A stretch of DNA of 64,000 bases from CALBPI01 sp942491885 (GCA_942491885.1 CALOCQ010000008.1:310001-374000); one strand, 5' to 3'. Positions 36,807 through 44,352 are shown, counted from the stretch's first letter. Numbers and translations are program-made. The notes: generated from the sequence alone by a model not told the origin.

Positions 36807-37631
36807 ATGCGTACCGAAACACAAGAAAAACTCCTCAAGATCCTTTTTAAGGCCCTTAAACCCCTCGTTCACATGCTTCTGGAGTCCGGTATCGGGCATC
36901 GCGAGTTTTCCCAGATCGCGAAGATGGCATTCGTTGACGTCGCGACCAGAAATTACGGGATACGCGGCCGTGACACGAATATCTCACGCGTAGCTGTGAT
37001 GACCGGTCTGACCAGGAAGGAAGTCAAACGGGTTAGGGATGGTTTGGGTGATGAGATGCAGCAGCCGGAGTTGCGACCATTGCCCGCGAGTTCAGTTTTG
37101 CACCAATGGTTTTTTGATCGTAATTTCGTTGACGATAAAGGGCAGCCTAGAATTTTGGATTTTGAATACGGAAACAATAGCTTCAAGGATTTGGTGAAAA
37201 AATACGCCGGCGATATTCCACCGGGTGCAATTCGAACGGAGTTGAAGCGCACCGGTGCAATCAAGATCGATCCTGATGGCAAGTTGAGGGCGCTAAGACC
37301 CGACTACCAGCCTAGAAAAGGCGACGATCAAGTTTTGAGAGCTTTTGAGCGTCCCCTAACCGCTTTGCTAATGAATTTGAAAAGAAATGTTGTTGATTCA
37401 GGCGGCGAAAATACTCGGATCAAACCATGGCCAGAAAGAATTGTAGAAGTGTGGGATGTGGATGCGCGAAAACTCCCAAAAGTTTTAGATTTTTCAAGCG
37501 AGTACATTCGAGATTCAAGCGCTGAGTTAGATGTAAAGCTTAGTGAATTTCGCGATAAAGATCCGCAAACTCCAGGAACTAAATCAGACAAGGTCACAAT
37601 TGGAGTTGGACTTTACTATTTTCAGTTGTGA
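36807..37631 (+). CDS. DUF6502-type protein, putative DNA-binding regulator (copy 1)
   Basis: A 274-residue protein that I recognise as the uncharacterised DUF6502 type. The N-terminal helices read LFKALKPLVHMLLESGIGHR and are followed by FSQIAKMAFVDVATRNYG. A helix-turn-helix-like stretch, ISRVAVMTGLTRKEVKRV, lies near residues 60-80. The middle contains VLHQWFFDRNFVDDKG and a segment ending RTGAIKIDPDGKLRALRPDY. No signal peptide or membrane helix. The paralog at 39003 shares all these blocks. Composition is AT-richer than ligA, especially toward the 3' end. A regulatory role is inference from the HTH-like stretch only. Confidence 0.75.
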   Translation: MRTETQEKLLKILFKALKPLVHMLLESGIGHREFSQIAKMAFVDVATRNYGIRGRDTNISRVAVMTGLTRKEVKRVRDGLGDEMQQPELRPLPASSVLHQWFFDRNFVDDKGQPRILDFEYGNNSFKDLVKKYAGDIPPGAIRTELKRTGAIKIDPDGKLRALRPDYQPRKGDDQVLRAFERPLTALLMNLKRNVVDSGGENTRIKPWPERIVEVWDVDARKLPKVLDFSSEYIRDSSAELDVKLSEFRDKDPQTPGTKSDKVTIGVGLYYFQL

Positions 37632-37718
37632 GCTGACGCACCGACGAAAATTTATTCTAAGCTCGACTTCGCGAGAAGATAGAACATAACAAACGGAGTT
37701 TTTAGTTAACTAGCTATG

Positions 37719-37850
37719 TGTGTCCTAGCAGATCCACAGATTCTTCCTTGATCGTGACTTTGTCCCTTTAGGGTAGCCACTACAAAGAGAGATAAAAATC
37801 ATATTCAGGCTGCATTTGCTTTCGAACACAGCAGGTGCCTGATAGCCGAG
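37719..37850 (-). pseudogene. Possible remnant of an IS3-family OrfB C terminus
   Basis: On the minus strand, reading from 37850, the frame gives LGYQAPAVFESK and continues to a stop near 37719. LGY-x-(T/A)-P-A-x-F is the typical C-terminal motif of IS3-family OrfB transposases. The frame upstream of it is not recognisable. The assignment is supported by the OrfA remnant on the same strand at 38156-38363, but is weak alone. Confidence 0.35.
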
Positions 37851-38155
37851 GTCGCACCAGCTTGTACGGCGCTTCGCTCGGATCTGCATTCCTAACTAGA
37901 TGTAAAGCGGATTGGTCCTCGTGCAATTGACTACGAGTCGCTCGTTCCTGAGCAAGGCGTGCAACATTAGATGGCCGTAGCGCGGGTTTTTGTTCGCCGA
38001 GTTTCTTCAGACGCGCTTTTCGTGCTGCATCTTTACGCGGCAACGGTTGACACGCATCCGTCTTGCGTTTTGTCATGCTAGGCGACACGATTTGAGTTGA
38101 CTCATCCGAAAGGCCGACTGCGGATACACGACGATACCGCGCCGCTGCGCCGGTC

Positions 38156-38363
38156 TCACCATTTTTTTCCGAGAATTTTCTCGAGTGCTGTTCTCTTCAG
38201 CATCATATCGGACGGCAGGCGCTTCAACTTCGCGTTCTCAGCCTCAAGCTCACATTATCGTTTCGCCTCGGACACTTAGGCCACGGTACTTTTGCCTCCG
38301 GCGGTAGAACGTGCGGTTAGAGATGCCGATAATCTATTCTTCGGTGTAGTGTTTGCCTTTCAT
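38156..38363 (-). pseudogene. Decayed IS3-family transposase OrfA
   Basis: From ATG 38363 on the minus strand the text is MKGKHYTEE, a stop in place of the usual Gln, IIG, then ISNRTFYRRRQKYRGLSV. After frame changes, LEAENAKLKRL-like and KILGKKW-type residues precede a final TGA. This follows intact IS3/IS407-type OrfA in order, with an internal deletion between the IIG and ISNRTFY blocks, one nonsense codon and at least one frameshift. No functional product is possible. It marks an old insertion between the two DUF6502-type genes. Confidence 0.7.
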
Positions 38364-38819
38364 GCTGAGACCTCCCCTTAGTCAATTTTTTGGGAAAAGT
38401 CTCTCTCAGCTTGCTTCCTTTTTGGGAGGAGGTCACCGTCATCAGGAAGGTCTTAAGGCACTTATCCTGCGTGAGACCGTTCAAACTCGGACCCCGTGAG
38501 ATTTGATTGTACAGGTGCCAAAGACCGACCCATAAAGCGGTTTTTCGCCGCCGGTTTTCGTCCTCGAATGCTTCTTTTTCAAGAAGAGAAGTCCTCTTGC
38601 CTCCAAAGTTGCAAAGAAATTCGTCGATAGCCTCAATTCCGAGGCGAATCCTGCTATTGGATTACACGCGCTGGCTTGTTGGGAGAATTTGCGCAAAATA
38701 TAAAAGACTCGCTTCGATTATGAGAAATCGAAGCTAGATCACATATTTGCGTGATAAACTTTGATTCAGCCTCAAGGCTCATGCTCCGCTACTGGTCGAG
38801 TGAGAGTTTTACTTAATTA

Positions 38820-38830
38820 ACAGCTAGTTA
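38820..38830 (+). repeat. Candidate operator half A upstream of the second DUF6502-type gene
   Basis: ACAGCTAGTTA at 38820-38830 is the exact reverse complement of TAACTAGCTGT at 38905-38915. The second site directly abuts a TTGACA hexamer (38899-38904). A related TAACTAGCT occurs at 37707-37715. Confidence 0.45.
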
Positions 38831-38898
38831 ACATAGTGTGCGCGTGTTCGAGGCGACTAGATAGGGATGGCATTAGCCGCGGACTTTCAGTAAATAAT

Positions 38899-38915
38899 TT
38901 GACATAACTAGCTGT
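38899..38915 (+). promoter_or_regulatory. TTGACA hexamer with abutting operator-like site
   Basis: A perfect -35 hexamer, TTGACA (38899-38904), is followed at once by TAACTAGCTGT. The -10 partner is unclear: TATGCT at 38920 is 15 bases away. Another candidate -10, CATAAT at 38976-38981, lies closer to the start codon at 39003. No ribosome site is visible before that ATG. Confidence 0.4.
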
Positions 38916-39002
38916 AAATTATGCTTTTGACGTGAAAGAACCATTTACGACTTTAATTTAACCACTACGATTTTGCATAATCGAGTCTAGATTGAACATA
39001 TT

Positions 39003-39908
39003 ATGAATAGCGAAATCGACGAAAACATGAGTCGAGCACTGAAGATGCTGCTCAAGCCTGTCGCTAGGCTGCTTTTGGCTCAGGGCATTTCGCACAAGAG
39101 CTTTGCCGAAGCCGCCAAAGAGGTCTTCGTGGAAATTGCTCTTCGTGAACAAGAGGAAAAGAAGAAGTTAGTGAAGTCGCGTGTCGCCATCGTCACAGGT
39201 CTTACTAGGAAAGAGGTAACTAATGTAATCGACAAAGCGCTGAACGAAGACGCTCCTTCCCGGAATTTTTCGAGGCCAGGGAAGGTTCTTAATGCTTGGT
39301 ACAACGACCCCAATTACGTAACTCCTTACGGGGTGCCTATGGAAATTTTGTATGACAACGAGTCGAACCCAGGCGCTGCACCTAGTTTCGTTCATTTAGT
39401 TAAGGCGTATAGCGGTGACCAGTCTCCATTGCAGATGTTAGACGAACTTCAGCGAGTTGGAGCTATCACGCAGCTAGACGATGGGCACATCAAAGTTTTG
39501 CGAAGAGGCTACGAACCGGCAAGCCTATCGCCAAAGATGATCCAGCGATTTGGCGAAACCAGCTATGACTTGCTAACGACATTGGCGATTAACGTTCGGA
39601 AGGAAGCGCCTGGTTCCGGCGTTTTCGATAGAGCAGTGATAAGCAATCAGCCAATGACGAAAGAAGAGCTTAGGGGCTTTAAGGAATTTCTGAAGACGCG
39701 AGGCCAAGAAATGTTAGTGGAATTGGATCAGTGGCTCACCATGAATGTGTCGAAGAAGGATTCTACTAAAGCCTCGCCTGAGGTTTTTAATTGTGGGGTG
39801 TCAATGTTGCATTTCATTACCGACCGACCAGAAGAAAGAGACTCTCTGAGGGAGTTTCTAAGAAAAAGACAACTCGACGACAAGATTGAGGAAACAGACG
39901 ATTTTTGA
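39003..39908 (+). CDS. DUF6502-type protein, putative DNA-binding regulator (copy 2)
   Basis: A 301-residue paralog of the protein at 36807. Shared blocks are LKMLLKPVARLLLAQGISHK, SFAEAAKEVFVEIALRE, the HTH-like SRVAIVTGLTRKEVTNV near residue 65, VLNAWYNDPNYVTPYG and a segment ending RVGAITQLDDGHIKVLRRGY. The C terminus ends in a charged tail and differs from copy 1. No signal peptide or membrane helix. It lies 50 bases upstream of the octapeptide-repeat export gene on the same strand, so the two may be one operon. Function is unknown; regulation of the downstream gene is only inference from context. Confidence 0.75.
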   Translation: MNSEIDENMSRALKMLLKPVARLLLAQGISHKSFAEAAKEVFVEIALREQEEKKKLVKSRVAIVTGLTRKEVTNVIDKALNEDAPSRNFSRPGKVLNAWYNDPNYVTPYGVPMEILYDNESNPGAAPSFVHLVKAYSGDQSPLQMLDELQRVGAITQLDDGHIKVLRRGYEPASLSPKMIQRFGETSYDLLTTLAINVRKEAPGSGVFDRAVISNQPMTKEELRGFKEFLKTRGQEMLVELDQWLTMNVSKKDSTKASPEVFNCGVSMLHFITDRPEERDSLREFLRKRQLDDKIEETDDF

Positions 39909-39927
39909 CATTTTTTTCTTGATTTTA

Positions 39928-39945
39928 TGGGCCAAGGACGGCCCA
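39928..39945 (+). repeat. Inverted repeat between the DUF6502-type gene and the repeat-protein gene
   Basis: TGGGCC and GGCCCA flank AAGGAC in the 50-base gap. There is no T tract, so it is not an intrinsic terminator. It could be a binding site or an RNA hairpin just before the next ribosome site (AAGAGAAG). Confidence 0.4.
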
Positions 39946-39958
39946 AAGAGAAGTAGCT

Positions 39959-41150
39959 ATGATATTTATGAATAGATTTTTAGGTTTAGATCGTACGCGT
40001 CCCCTGATTGCATTCGCCATAGCAGTTTTAATGACGTTTGTTCCGGCCGTATCAAAGGCTGACGCAGATATTAGTGACATCGCAAGTGTCTCATTCAACG
40101 ATACTAGCGAGATTGTGATTGGCGACACCAACGAGATCGTAATCGGTGATCTTCAAGAGATTGTGATTGGCGACACCAACGAGATCGTAATCGGTGATCT
40201 TCAAGAGATTGTGATTGGCGACACCAACGAGATCGTAATCGGTGATCTTCAAGAGATCGTGATTGGCACCGGGGGGAGAGAGGAGGGATACTACTTGGGA
40301 GATCGCTTATTGGTGACACCAACGAGATCGTAATCGGTGATCTTCAAGAGATTGTGATTGGCGACACTAACGAGATCGTAATCGGTGATCTTCAAGAGAT
40401 TGTGATTGGCGACACCAACGAGATCGTAATCGGTGATCTTCAAGAGGGGATTGTGATTGGCGACACCAACGAGATCGTAATCGGTGATCTTCAAGAGATC
40501 GTGATTGGCGACACTAACGAGATCGTTATTGCGTGACACCAACGAGATCGTAATCGGTGATCTTCAAGAGATCGTGATTGGCGATACTACTGAGATCGTT
40601 ATTGGCGACACCAACGAGATCGTAATCGGTGATCTTCAAGAGATCGTGATTGGCGATACTACCGAGATCGTTATTGGTGACACCAACGAGATCGTAATCG
40701 GTGATCTTCAAGAGATTGTGATTGGCGACACCAACGAGATCGTTATCGGTGACACCAACGAGATCGTAATCGGTGATCTTCAAGAGATTGTGATTGGCGA
40801 CAGCCTCTCATCGCAATCGTCTTTGATTGGCATCCAGAGCAGGGCGAGTCAACGTATTAGGGCAGTCTGGTCAGTTATTAATGTCTAATATGTCGGAACT
40901 GATAACCGAAACCGTAGATCTCGTTGTTGCAGGTCCTGTATCAAAAATAAGTAGAGACCAAGGCTCATTTGTTGCGATGGGGCAGAGGGTTTACGGTGCA
41001 AGCGATGCATTGGTCTCAATTGGCGTTGGCGACTATGTGTTCGTTTATGGAATTGTAGCTGATCATGGTCAGGTGTATGCCGATGCGTTGGGCAAGTTTG
41101 CTTCAATATATGTTCGGGAGACTTCTTGCTGTTTACGGTCAATATCGTAA
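39959..41150 (+). pseudogene. Exported octapeptide-repeat protein gene, frame broken at three or more places
   Basis: The frame starts at ATG 39959 (or 39968) with AAGAGAAG upstream. Residues 1-36 form a signal peptide (LIAFAIAVLMTFVPA, then Ala-Asp-Ala). From 40109 the mature part is an array of the eight-residue unit EIVIGD plus TN, LQ or TT. The frame is lost in a garbled 71-base stretch at 40253-40323. It is lost again by an extra base near 40532 (ATTGCGTGAC against ATTGGTGAC elsewhere). A third shift near 40845 puts the C-terminal region in another frame, with LVVAGPVSKISRDQGSFVAM and VGDYVFVYGIVADHGQVYAD, reminiscent of DUF5666-type domains. Corrected, this would be a single protein of about 390 residues. 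Pseudogene or sequencing error cannot be decided here. Confidence 0.65.
40109..40807 (+). repeat. Tandem array of 24-base units encoding EIVIGDxx
   Basis: About 27 units of 24 bases. Most alternate between a TN unit (GAGATTGTGATTGGCGACAC and AAC) and an LQ unit (GAGATCGTAATCGGTGATCT and TCAA), giving a 48-base higher-order period. Near the 3' end a third type with ACTACT or ACTACC (TT) appears in the order LQ-TT-TN. Deviations are an in-frame GGG insertion at 40447, an extra base in unit 40519-40543 and the garbled 40253-40323. Units are near-identical at the DNA level, which points to recent slippage or unequal exchange. Confidence 0.95.
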
Positions 41151-41392
41151 TAGTGGTTTGGCTATTTCGCAACATTTCTTATGGTGGGTGGGCTTTTGTT
41201 GGCGAGCGTTGCCAATGACGTTCGACAATGGTTAGTTTTTCCGAGAGCGTCGATCCGCGGCAAAGACGTGGTCGTAAGCTGTTTTGAGGCGACTACACTG
41301 CACTGATGGGCAGTGGCTACATTCCTGCAGAGGCTGCGGTAGGTTAATGCGTTACCGGCTATGGTTACGACTCATCTTGTCGGAGAATCGAA

Positions 41393-41428
41393 ATAAAAAA
41401 AACCGACCATCCTCACGGATAGTCGGTT
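41393..41428 (-). terminator. Terminator for the minus-strand ppiC operon
   Basis: On the minus strand AACCGAC and GTCGGTT (with one internal mismatch in a 12-base stem) close around GTGA and are followed by eight T. It lies about 150 bases past the ppiC stop. Confidence 0.75.
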
Positions 41429-41535
41429 CAAGTCTCGCCTCAACGTTTAGGAGATGTGAGGTTAAGATGTAGCTGCCAGAGCGATCAAAGCAGCCACGGA
41501 AGAGACTGTATACAAGCTCGAATCAGAGCGCAGTG

Positions 41536-41570
41536 AACGGCATCACATTCTGTGTGATGCCGTTTTTTTT
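41536..41570 (+). terminator. Plus-strand intrinsic terminator
   Basis: AACGGCATCACA and TGTGATGCCGTT form a perfect 12-base stem with a five-base loop, followed by eight T. It would end plus-strand transcripts coming from the island, directly beside the ppiC stop codon. Confidence 0.85.
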
Positions 41571-41573
41571 GGC

Positions 41574-42359
41574 CTATTTGATGTCGAGCGTTGCGGCTTC
41601 TTTCAGAGAGTTGAAGTACTCCTGGAATTTCTGCTGTTCCATTGACTGGCGCAGCCGATCTTTCAGTTCGTCGTAAGAAGGTGCTTCGGCCTGTCGGCTA
41701 TCCTCGCGGAGGATGACATGCCAACCGAACTGCGTTTGCACCGGTTCGCTTGAGTACTTGCCGTTCTCCATCGCCATTACGGCAGCGCTGAACGGGGCGA
41801 CCATTGAGCTCGCGTCAAACCAGCCGAGATCACCGCCCTGAGGTCCTGATGGGCCTGTTGATTTTTCCTTAGCCAACGTTTCGAAATCCGCACCACCGTC
41901 AAGTTCGGTGATTACGCCTTTAGCAATTTCGTCGGTTTCGAGAAGAATGTGGCGTGCCTTGTACTGTGTCGGTGCCGGGAATTCCGTGATCTGACGATCG
42001 TATTCGGCACGAATATCTTCCTCAGAGAGCTGGTTCTTCTCGACGAAGTCCTTGATCACGGCCTGCGCCATAACTGAACGACGCTGCAGCTCGAGTTCTG
42101 CCTTGAGCGCGGGATCGTCAGCGAGTTTGCTTTTTACTGCGACGTTCGACAACACAACCAGATCGCCGAGCTGGCCGATGAGCTCAGCGCGGTTCTCTGC
42201 GGTTGGCAGGGCGCCAGTGCGGCCCATAGAGTAAGCATTGAGCTGGGCTTCGGTTATTTTGCTGCCATCAATGGTGGCTACCGTTTGTGCGTTTGCAGAA
42301 CTTGCAGCGATAGCCAGAGTGGCGGTTGCGGCGAGCAATAGGGTTCGGGTTGAGCTCAT
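41574..42359 (-). CDS. Parvulin-type peptidyl-prolyl isomerase, exported
   Basis: A 261-residue periplasmic foldase candidate. Residues 1-24 form a signal peptide ending Ala-Asn-Ala-Gln. A SurA/PrsA-like N-terminal helical region leads to a parvulin domain near residues 130-225 with QYKARHILLETDEIAKGVIT, GGDLGWFDASSMVAPFSAAV and PVQTQFGWHVILREDSR. The PpiC family is clear; which member is not. It ends the minus-strand group yciB-yciI-bolA-ppiC. Confidence 0.92.
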   Translation of the reverse strand: MSSTRTLLLAATATLAIAASSANAQTVATIDGSKITEAQLNAYSMGRTGALPTAENRAELIGQLGDLVVLSNVAVKSKLADDPALKAELELQRRSVMAQAVIKDFVEKNQLSEEDIRAEYDRQITEFPAPTQYKARHILLETDEIAKGVITELDGGADFETLAKEKSTGPSGPQGGDLGWFDASSMVAPFSAAVMAMENGKYSSEPVQTQFGWHVILREDSRQAEAPSYDELKDRLRQSMEQQKFQEYFNSLKEAATLDIK

Positions 42360-42389
42360 TGAGCGCTCCTTTTGTTTAGAAATTGAAAA

Positions 42390-42659
42390 TTACTCATCCG
42401 CGCCGATTGCACGGATAGATAAAGCATGAATATCGGTTTGCATAAGCTCACCCATGGATTCATAAACGAGTTGGTGGCGTTGCACCCGGTTTTTTCCGTC
42501 GAACAGTTTCGACACGATATACACGTCAAAGTGCCCGAGCCCTTCCTGCGCGCCAGCATGGCCGGCGTGGAGGTGTGACTGGTCTTTGACGCGCAATTCG
42601 GTTGGCTCAAAAGTATTCGTCAAACGTTCGCGAATGGTTTCGACGCGTTGCTCGTTCAA
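42390..42659 (-). CDS. BolA family protein
   Basis: An 89-residue BolA-type protein with a class II KH-like fold. Such proteins work with monothiol glutaredoxins in iron-sulfur handling or in gene control. The signature HLHAGHAGAQEGLGHFDVYI holds the conserved histidines, followed by RVQRHQLVYESMGELMQTDI and HALSIRA. Its start overlaps the yciI stop by four bases. Assignment to a BolA subgroup is not attempted. Confidence 0.93.
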   Translation of the reverse strand: MNEQRVETIRERLTNTFEPTELRVKDQSHLHAGHAGAQEGLGHFDVYIVSKLFDGKNRVQRHQLVYESMGELMQTDIHALSIRAIGADE

Positions 42660-42958
42660 GGCAGCACCTTAATAAACGGTTTTACGACAACCGACGCATA
42701 TACGCCGGCGGCAACGTAGGGGTCGGCGTCGGCCCAGGCTTGCGCTGCTTCGAGAGACTCGAAGTCGGCGACGATGAGCGAGCCACTAAAGCCCGCCGGA
42801 CCGGGGTCTGTTGAATCAATCGCAGGGTGTGGGCCGGCGACGAGTAATCGACCTTCGTCAACCAGAAGCTTCACGCGCTCGAGATGAGCGGGCCGGGCGC
42901 CACGCCGCAGGTCCAGGCTGTTGTCATTGTCCGTCGAGATAATTGCGTACCAACCCAT
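42656..42958 (-). CDS. YciI family protein
   Basis: A 100-residue ferredoxin-like-fold protein of the YciI group, small proteins of unclear role related to muconolactone isomerase. ATG 42958 is chosen because the protein starts MGWYAIISTDNDNSLDLRRG. The central RPAHLERVKLLVDEGRLLVA and GPAGFSGSLIVADFESLEAA match the family, including the conserved His and Asp. It sits between yciB and bolA, an arrangement common in gammaproteobacteria. Confidence 0.92.
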   Translation of the reverse strand: MGWYAIISTDNDNSLDLRRGARPAHLERVKLLVDEGRLLVAGPHPAIDSTDPGPAGFSGSLIVADFESLEAAQAWADADPYVAAGVYASVVVKPFIKVLP

Positions 42959-42960
42959 CT

Positions 42961-43515
42961 TTAATCTCCGCCTTGTGTTTCGTCGTCTCGATTCAGCATC
43001 CGTGGCGCCATCCAGATGCTCTGGCCGATAACAAACACGAGCGTGAGCCCGGTGAGTCCCCACACCTTGAATTTGAACCAGGTGGCTTCGTCAAAGCTGT
43101 ATGCAACATAGATGTTAACCAGCCCCATGACGACAAAGAACGAAGCCCAGATAATATTGAGCCGTTTCCAGTCCGAGCCCGAAAGCTCAAGAGAACTGCC
43201 CAGCATGCGCTCAATAATGGTCTTTTCCGAGGTCAGCTGAAATACGACAAATATGACCGCCATCGCCACATACAGGATGGTTGGCTTCCACATCAGGAAA
43301 CGCGGATCACGAAACACAAGTGTCGCGGTGCCGAACACCAGCACCAGTGCCGCCGACCAGACGTGAACCTGAGATACCTTCTTGCCAAGCATGTACTGGC
43401 CAATCGGTATCAGGGGCAGCGTGATCATCAGAATAATCGTAGCGGCATAGATGCCCTGCATCTGGTAGGCCACCAGTGCGGCCAGCAACGGCAGGAAATC
43501 AATCAACATTTGCAT
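42961..43515 (-). CDS. yciB: Inner membrane septation protein YciB (IspZ)
   Basis: A 184-residue protein with five hydrophobic helices, member of the intracellular septation A family, needed for normal envelope and septum function in enterics. Clear text includes MLIDFLPLLAALVAYQMQGI at the N terminus, TILYVAMAVIFVVFQLTSEK in the middle and WASFFVVMGLVNIYVAYSFD later. The start may be at the first ATG (43515) or the third codon. It is the first gene of the minus-strand group. Confidence 0.94.
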   Translation of the reverse strand: MQMLIDFLPLLAALVAYQMQGIYAATIILMITLPLIPIGQYMLGKKVSQVHVWSAALVLVFGTATLVFRDPRFLMWKPTILYVAMAVIFVVFQLTSEKTIIERMLGSSLELSGSDWKRLNIIWASFFVVMGLVNIYVAYSFDEATWFKFKVWGLTGLTLVFVIGQSIWMAPRMLNRDDETQGGD

Positions 43516-43625
43516 AAGCAGGTTGTTCCGGGCTCAACTTCGAGTGGCAGGCATGGTACCGATGTGGGCGCCGGATGGCCATATTCAAGCCGAAAACGCA
43601 GCTCTCACCTCGCTGCGGAGTCCGC

Positions 43626-43631
43626 TACAAT
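43626..43631 (+). promoter_or_regulatory. Candidate -10 element directly before the yciO start
   Basis: TACAAT at 43626-43631 ends six bases before the ATG at 43638, in the context CTACAATAGTGGG. A -35 partner is weak. If used, the mRNA would begin at or next to the start codon. Confidence 0.4.
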
Positions 43632-43637
43632 AGTGGG

Positions 43638-44258
43638 ATGACAGAATTAATCGAAATTCACCCCGATAACCCCCAACCCCGTGAAATTGCAAGGGTTGTA
43701 AGCATTATCAGGGGTGGCGGCCTGATCGCGTATCCGACCGACTGTTCCTATGCGCTGGGTTGCCATATAGGCGATAAGCGCGCGATGGACCGTATTCATC
43801 AGATCCGCCGCACGGACAAGAACCATAATTTCACGCTGGTTTGCAGTGACTTGTCGGAGATTGCCACGTATGCGCGCGTGGACAACTGGGCCTATCGGCT
43901 GCTCAAAACCTTCACGCCCGGGCCGTACACCTTTATCTTGCGGGCGACCAGCGAGGTGCCGAAGCGCTTGCAAAACCCCAAACGCCGCACCATCGGCATC
44001 CGCATTCCGGATCACCCGGTGCCATTGGCGATACTCGAGCATCTGCGCGAGCCGATCATGAGCTCAACCTTGATGTTGCCGGGTGACGAATTGCCGATGA
44101 CCGACCCGCAGGAAATGGTGGAGCGGCTGAACGGGCGGGTAGAGGCGGTGATCGATAGCGGCGCAGGCGGTCTCGATCCATCCAGTGTCGTCGACCTCTC
44201 GAATGAAACCGTTGAAATCCTGCGCCAGGGCAAGGGCGACACGTCAGCCATCGCGTAA
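43638..44258 (+). CDS. yciO: YciO/Sua5-YrdC family protein
   Basis: A 206-residue protein of the threonylcarbamoyl-AMP synthase superfamily, in the YciO branch whose role is less certain than TsaC. The start is ATG 43638. Motifs are GGLIAYPTDCSYALGCHIGD, RTDKNHNFTLVCSDLSEIAT and TFTPGPYTFILRATSEVPKR. RRTIGIRIPDHPVP and SSTLMLPGDELP follow. It is the first gene of yciO-scpA-scpB-rluB, a conserved order. Confidence 0.93.
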   Translation: MTELIEIHPDNPQPREIARVVSIIRGGGLIAYPTDCSYALGCHIGDKRAMDRIHQIRRTDKNHNFTLVCSDLSEIATYARVDNWAYRLLKTFTPGPYTFILRATSEVPKRLQNPKRRTIGIRIPDHPVPLAILEHLREPIMSSTLMLPGDELPMTDPQEMVERLNGRVEAVIDSGAGGLDPSSVVDLSNETVEILRQGKGDTSAIA

Positions 44259-44352
44259 GCGACGCCAACAGATGTCTTTGCGGCACGTCGTACCTGCCAA
44301 ATACGCTAACATAGGCGCATAAATTCAGCCGCTTTACTAAAGAAGCCTTCTC

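Larger units (their letters stand above)
37705..38832. other. Remains of an old insertion between the DUF6502-type genes
   Basis: This stretch holds the OrfB-like and OrfA-like remnants and no intact gene that I can support. An 11-base inverted pair, GTTAACTAGCT at 37705-37715 and AGCTAGTTAAC at 38822-38832, brackets about 1.1 kb, close to an IS3 element length. The sequence is partly self-complementary, so the bracket could be chance. A 102-residue frame (37780-38088, minus) and a 76-residue frame (38507-38737, plus) lie here without recognisable features. Confidence 0.4.
41151..41573. other. Intergenic region with two terminators, no gene seen
   Basis: No supported coding gene in 423 bases. 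The first 90 bases may still belong to the broken C terminus of the repeat protein in another frame. The second half contains oppositely directed terminators at 41393-41428 and 41536-41570, so transcripts from both sides would overlap at their 3' ends by roughly 150 bases. A small RNA ending at the second terminator is possible, but no promoter is evident. Confidence 0.5.

Noticed and set aside
37780..38088. 102-residue minus-strand frame (basic N terminus)
   Set aside because: No recognisable domain; it overlaps the OrfB-like remnant in another frame and lies in decayed sequence, so I do not list it as a gene.
38507..38737. 76-residue plus-strand frame between the DUF6502-type genes
   Set aside because: No family match, no ribosome site, located in the decayed stretch.
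40109..40807. Repeat array considered as CRISPR
   Set aside because: Units are contiguous, near-identical and in coding frame, with no unique spacers and no cas genes nearby.
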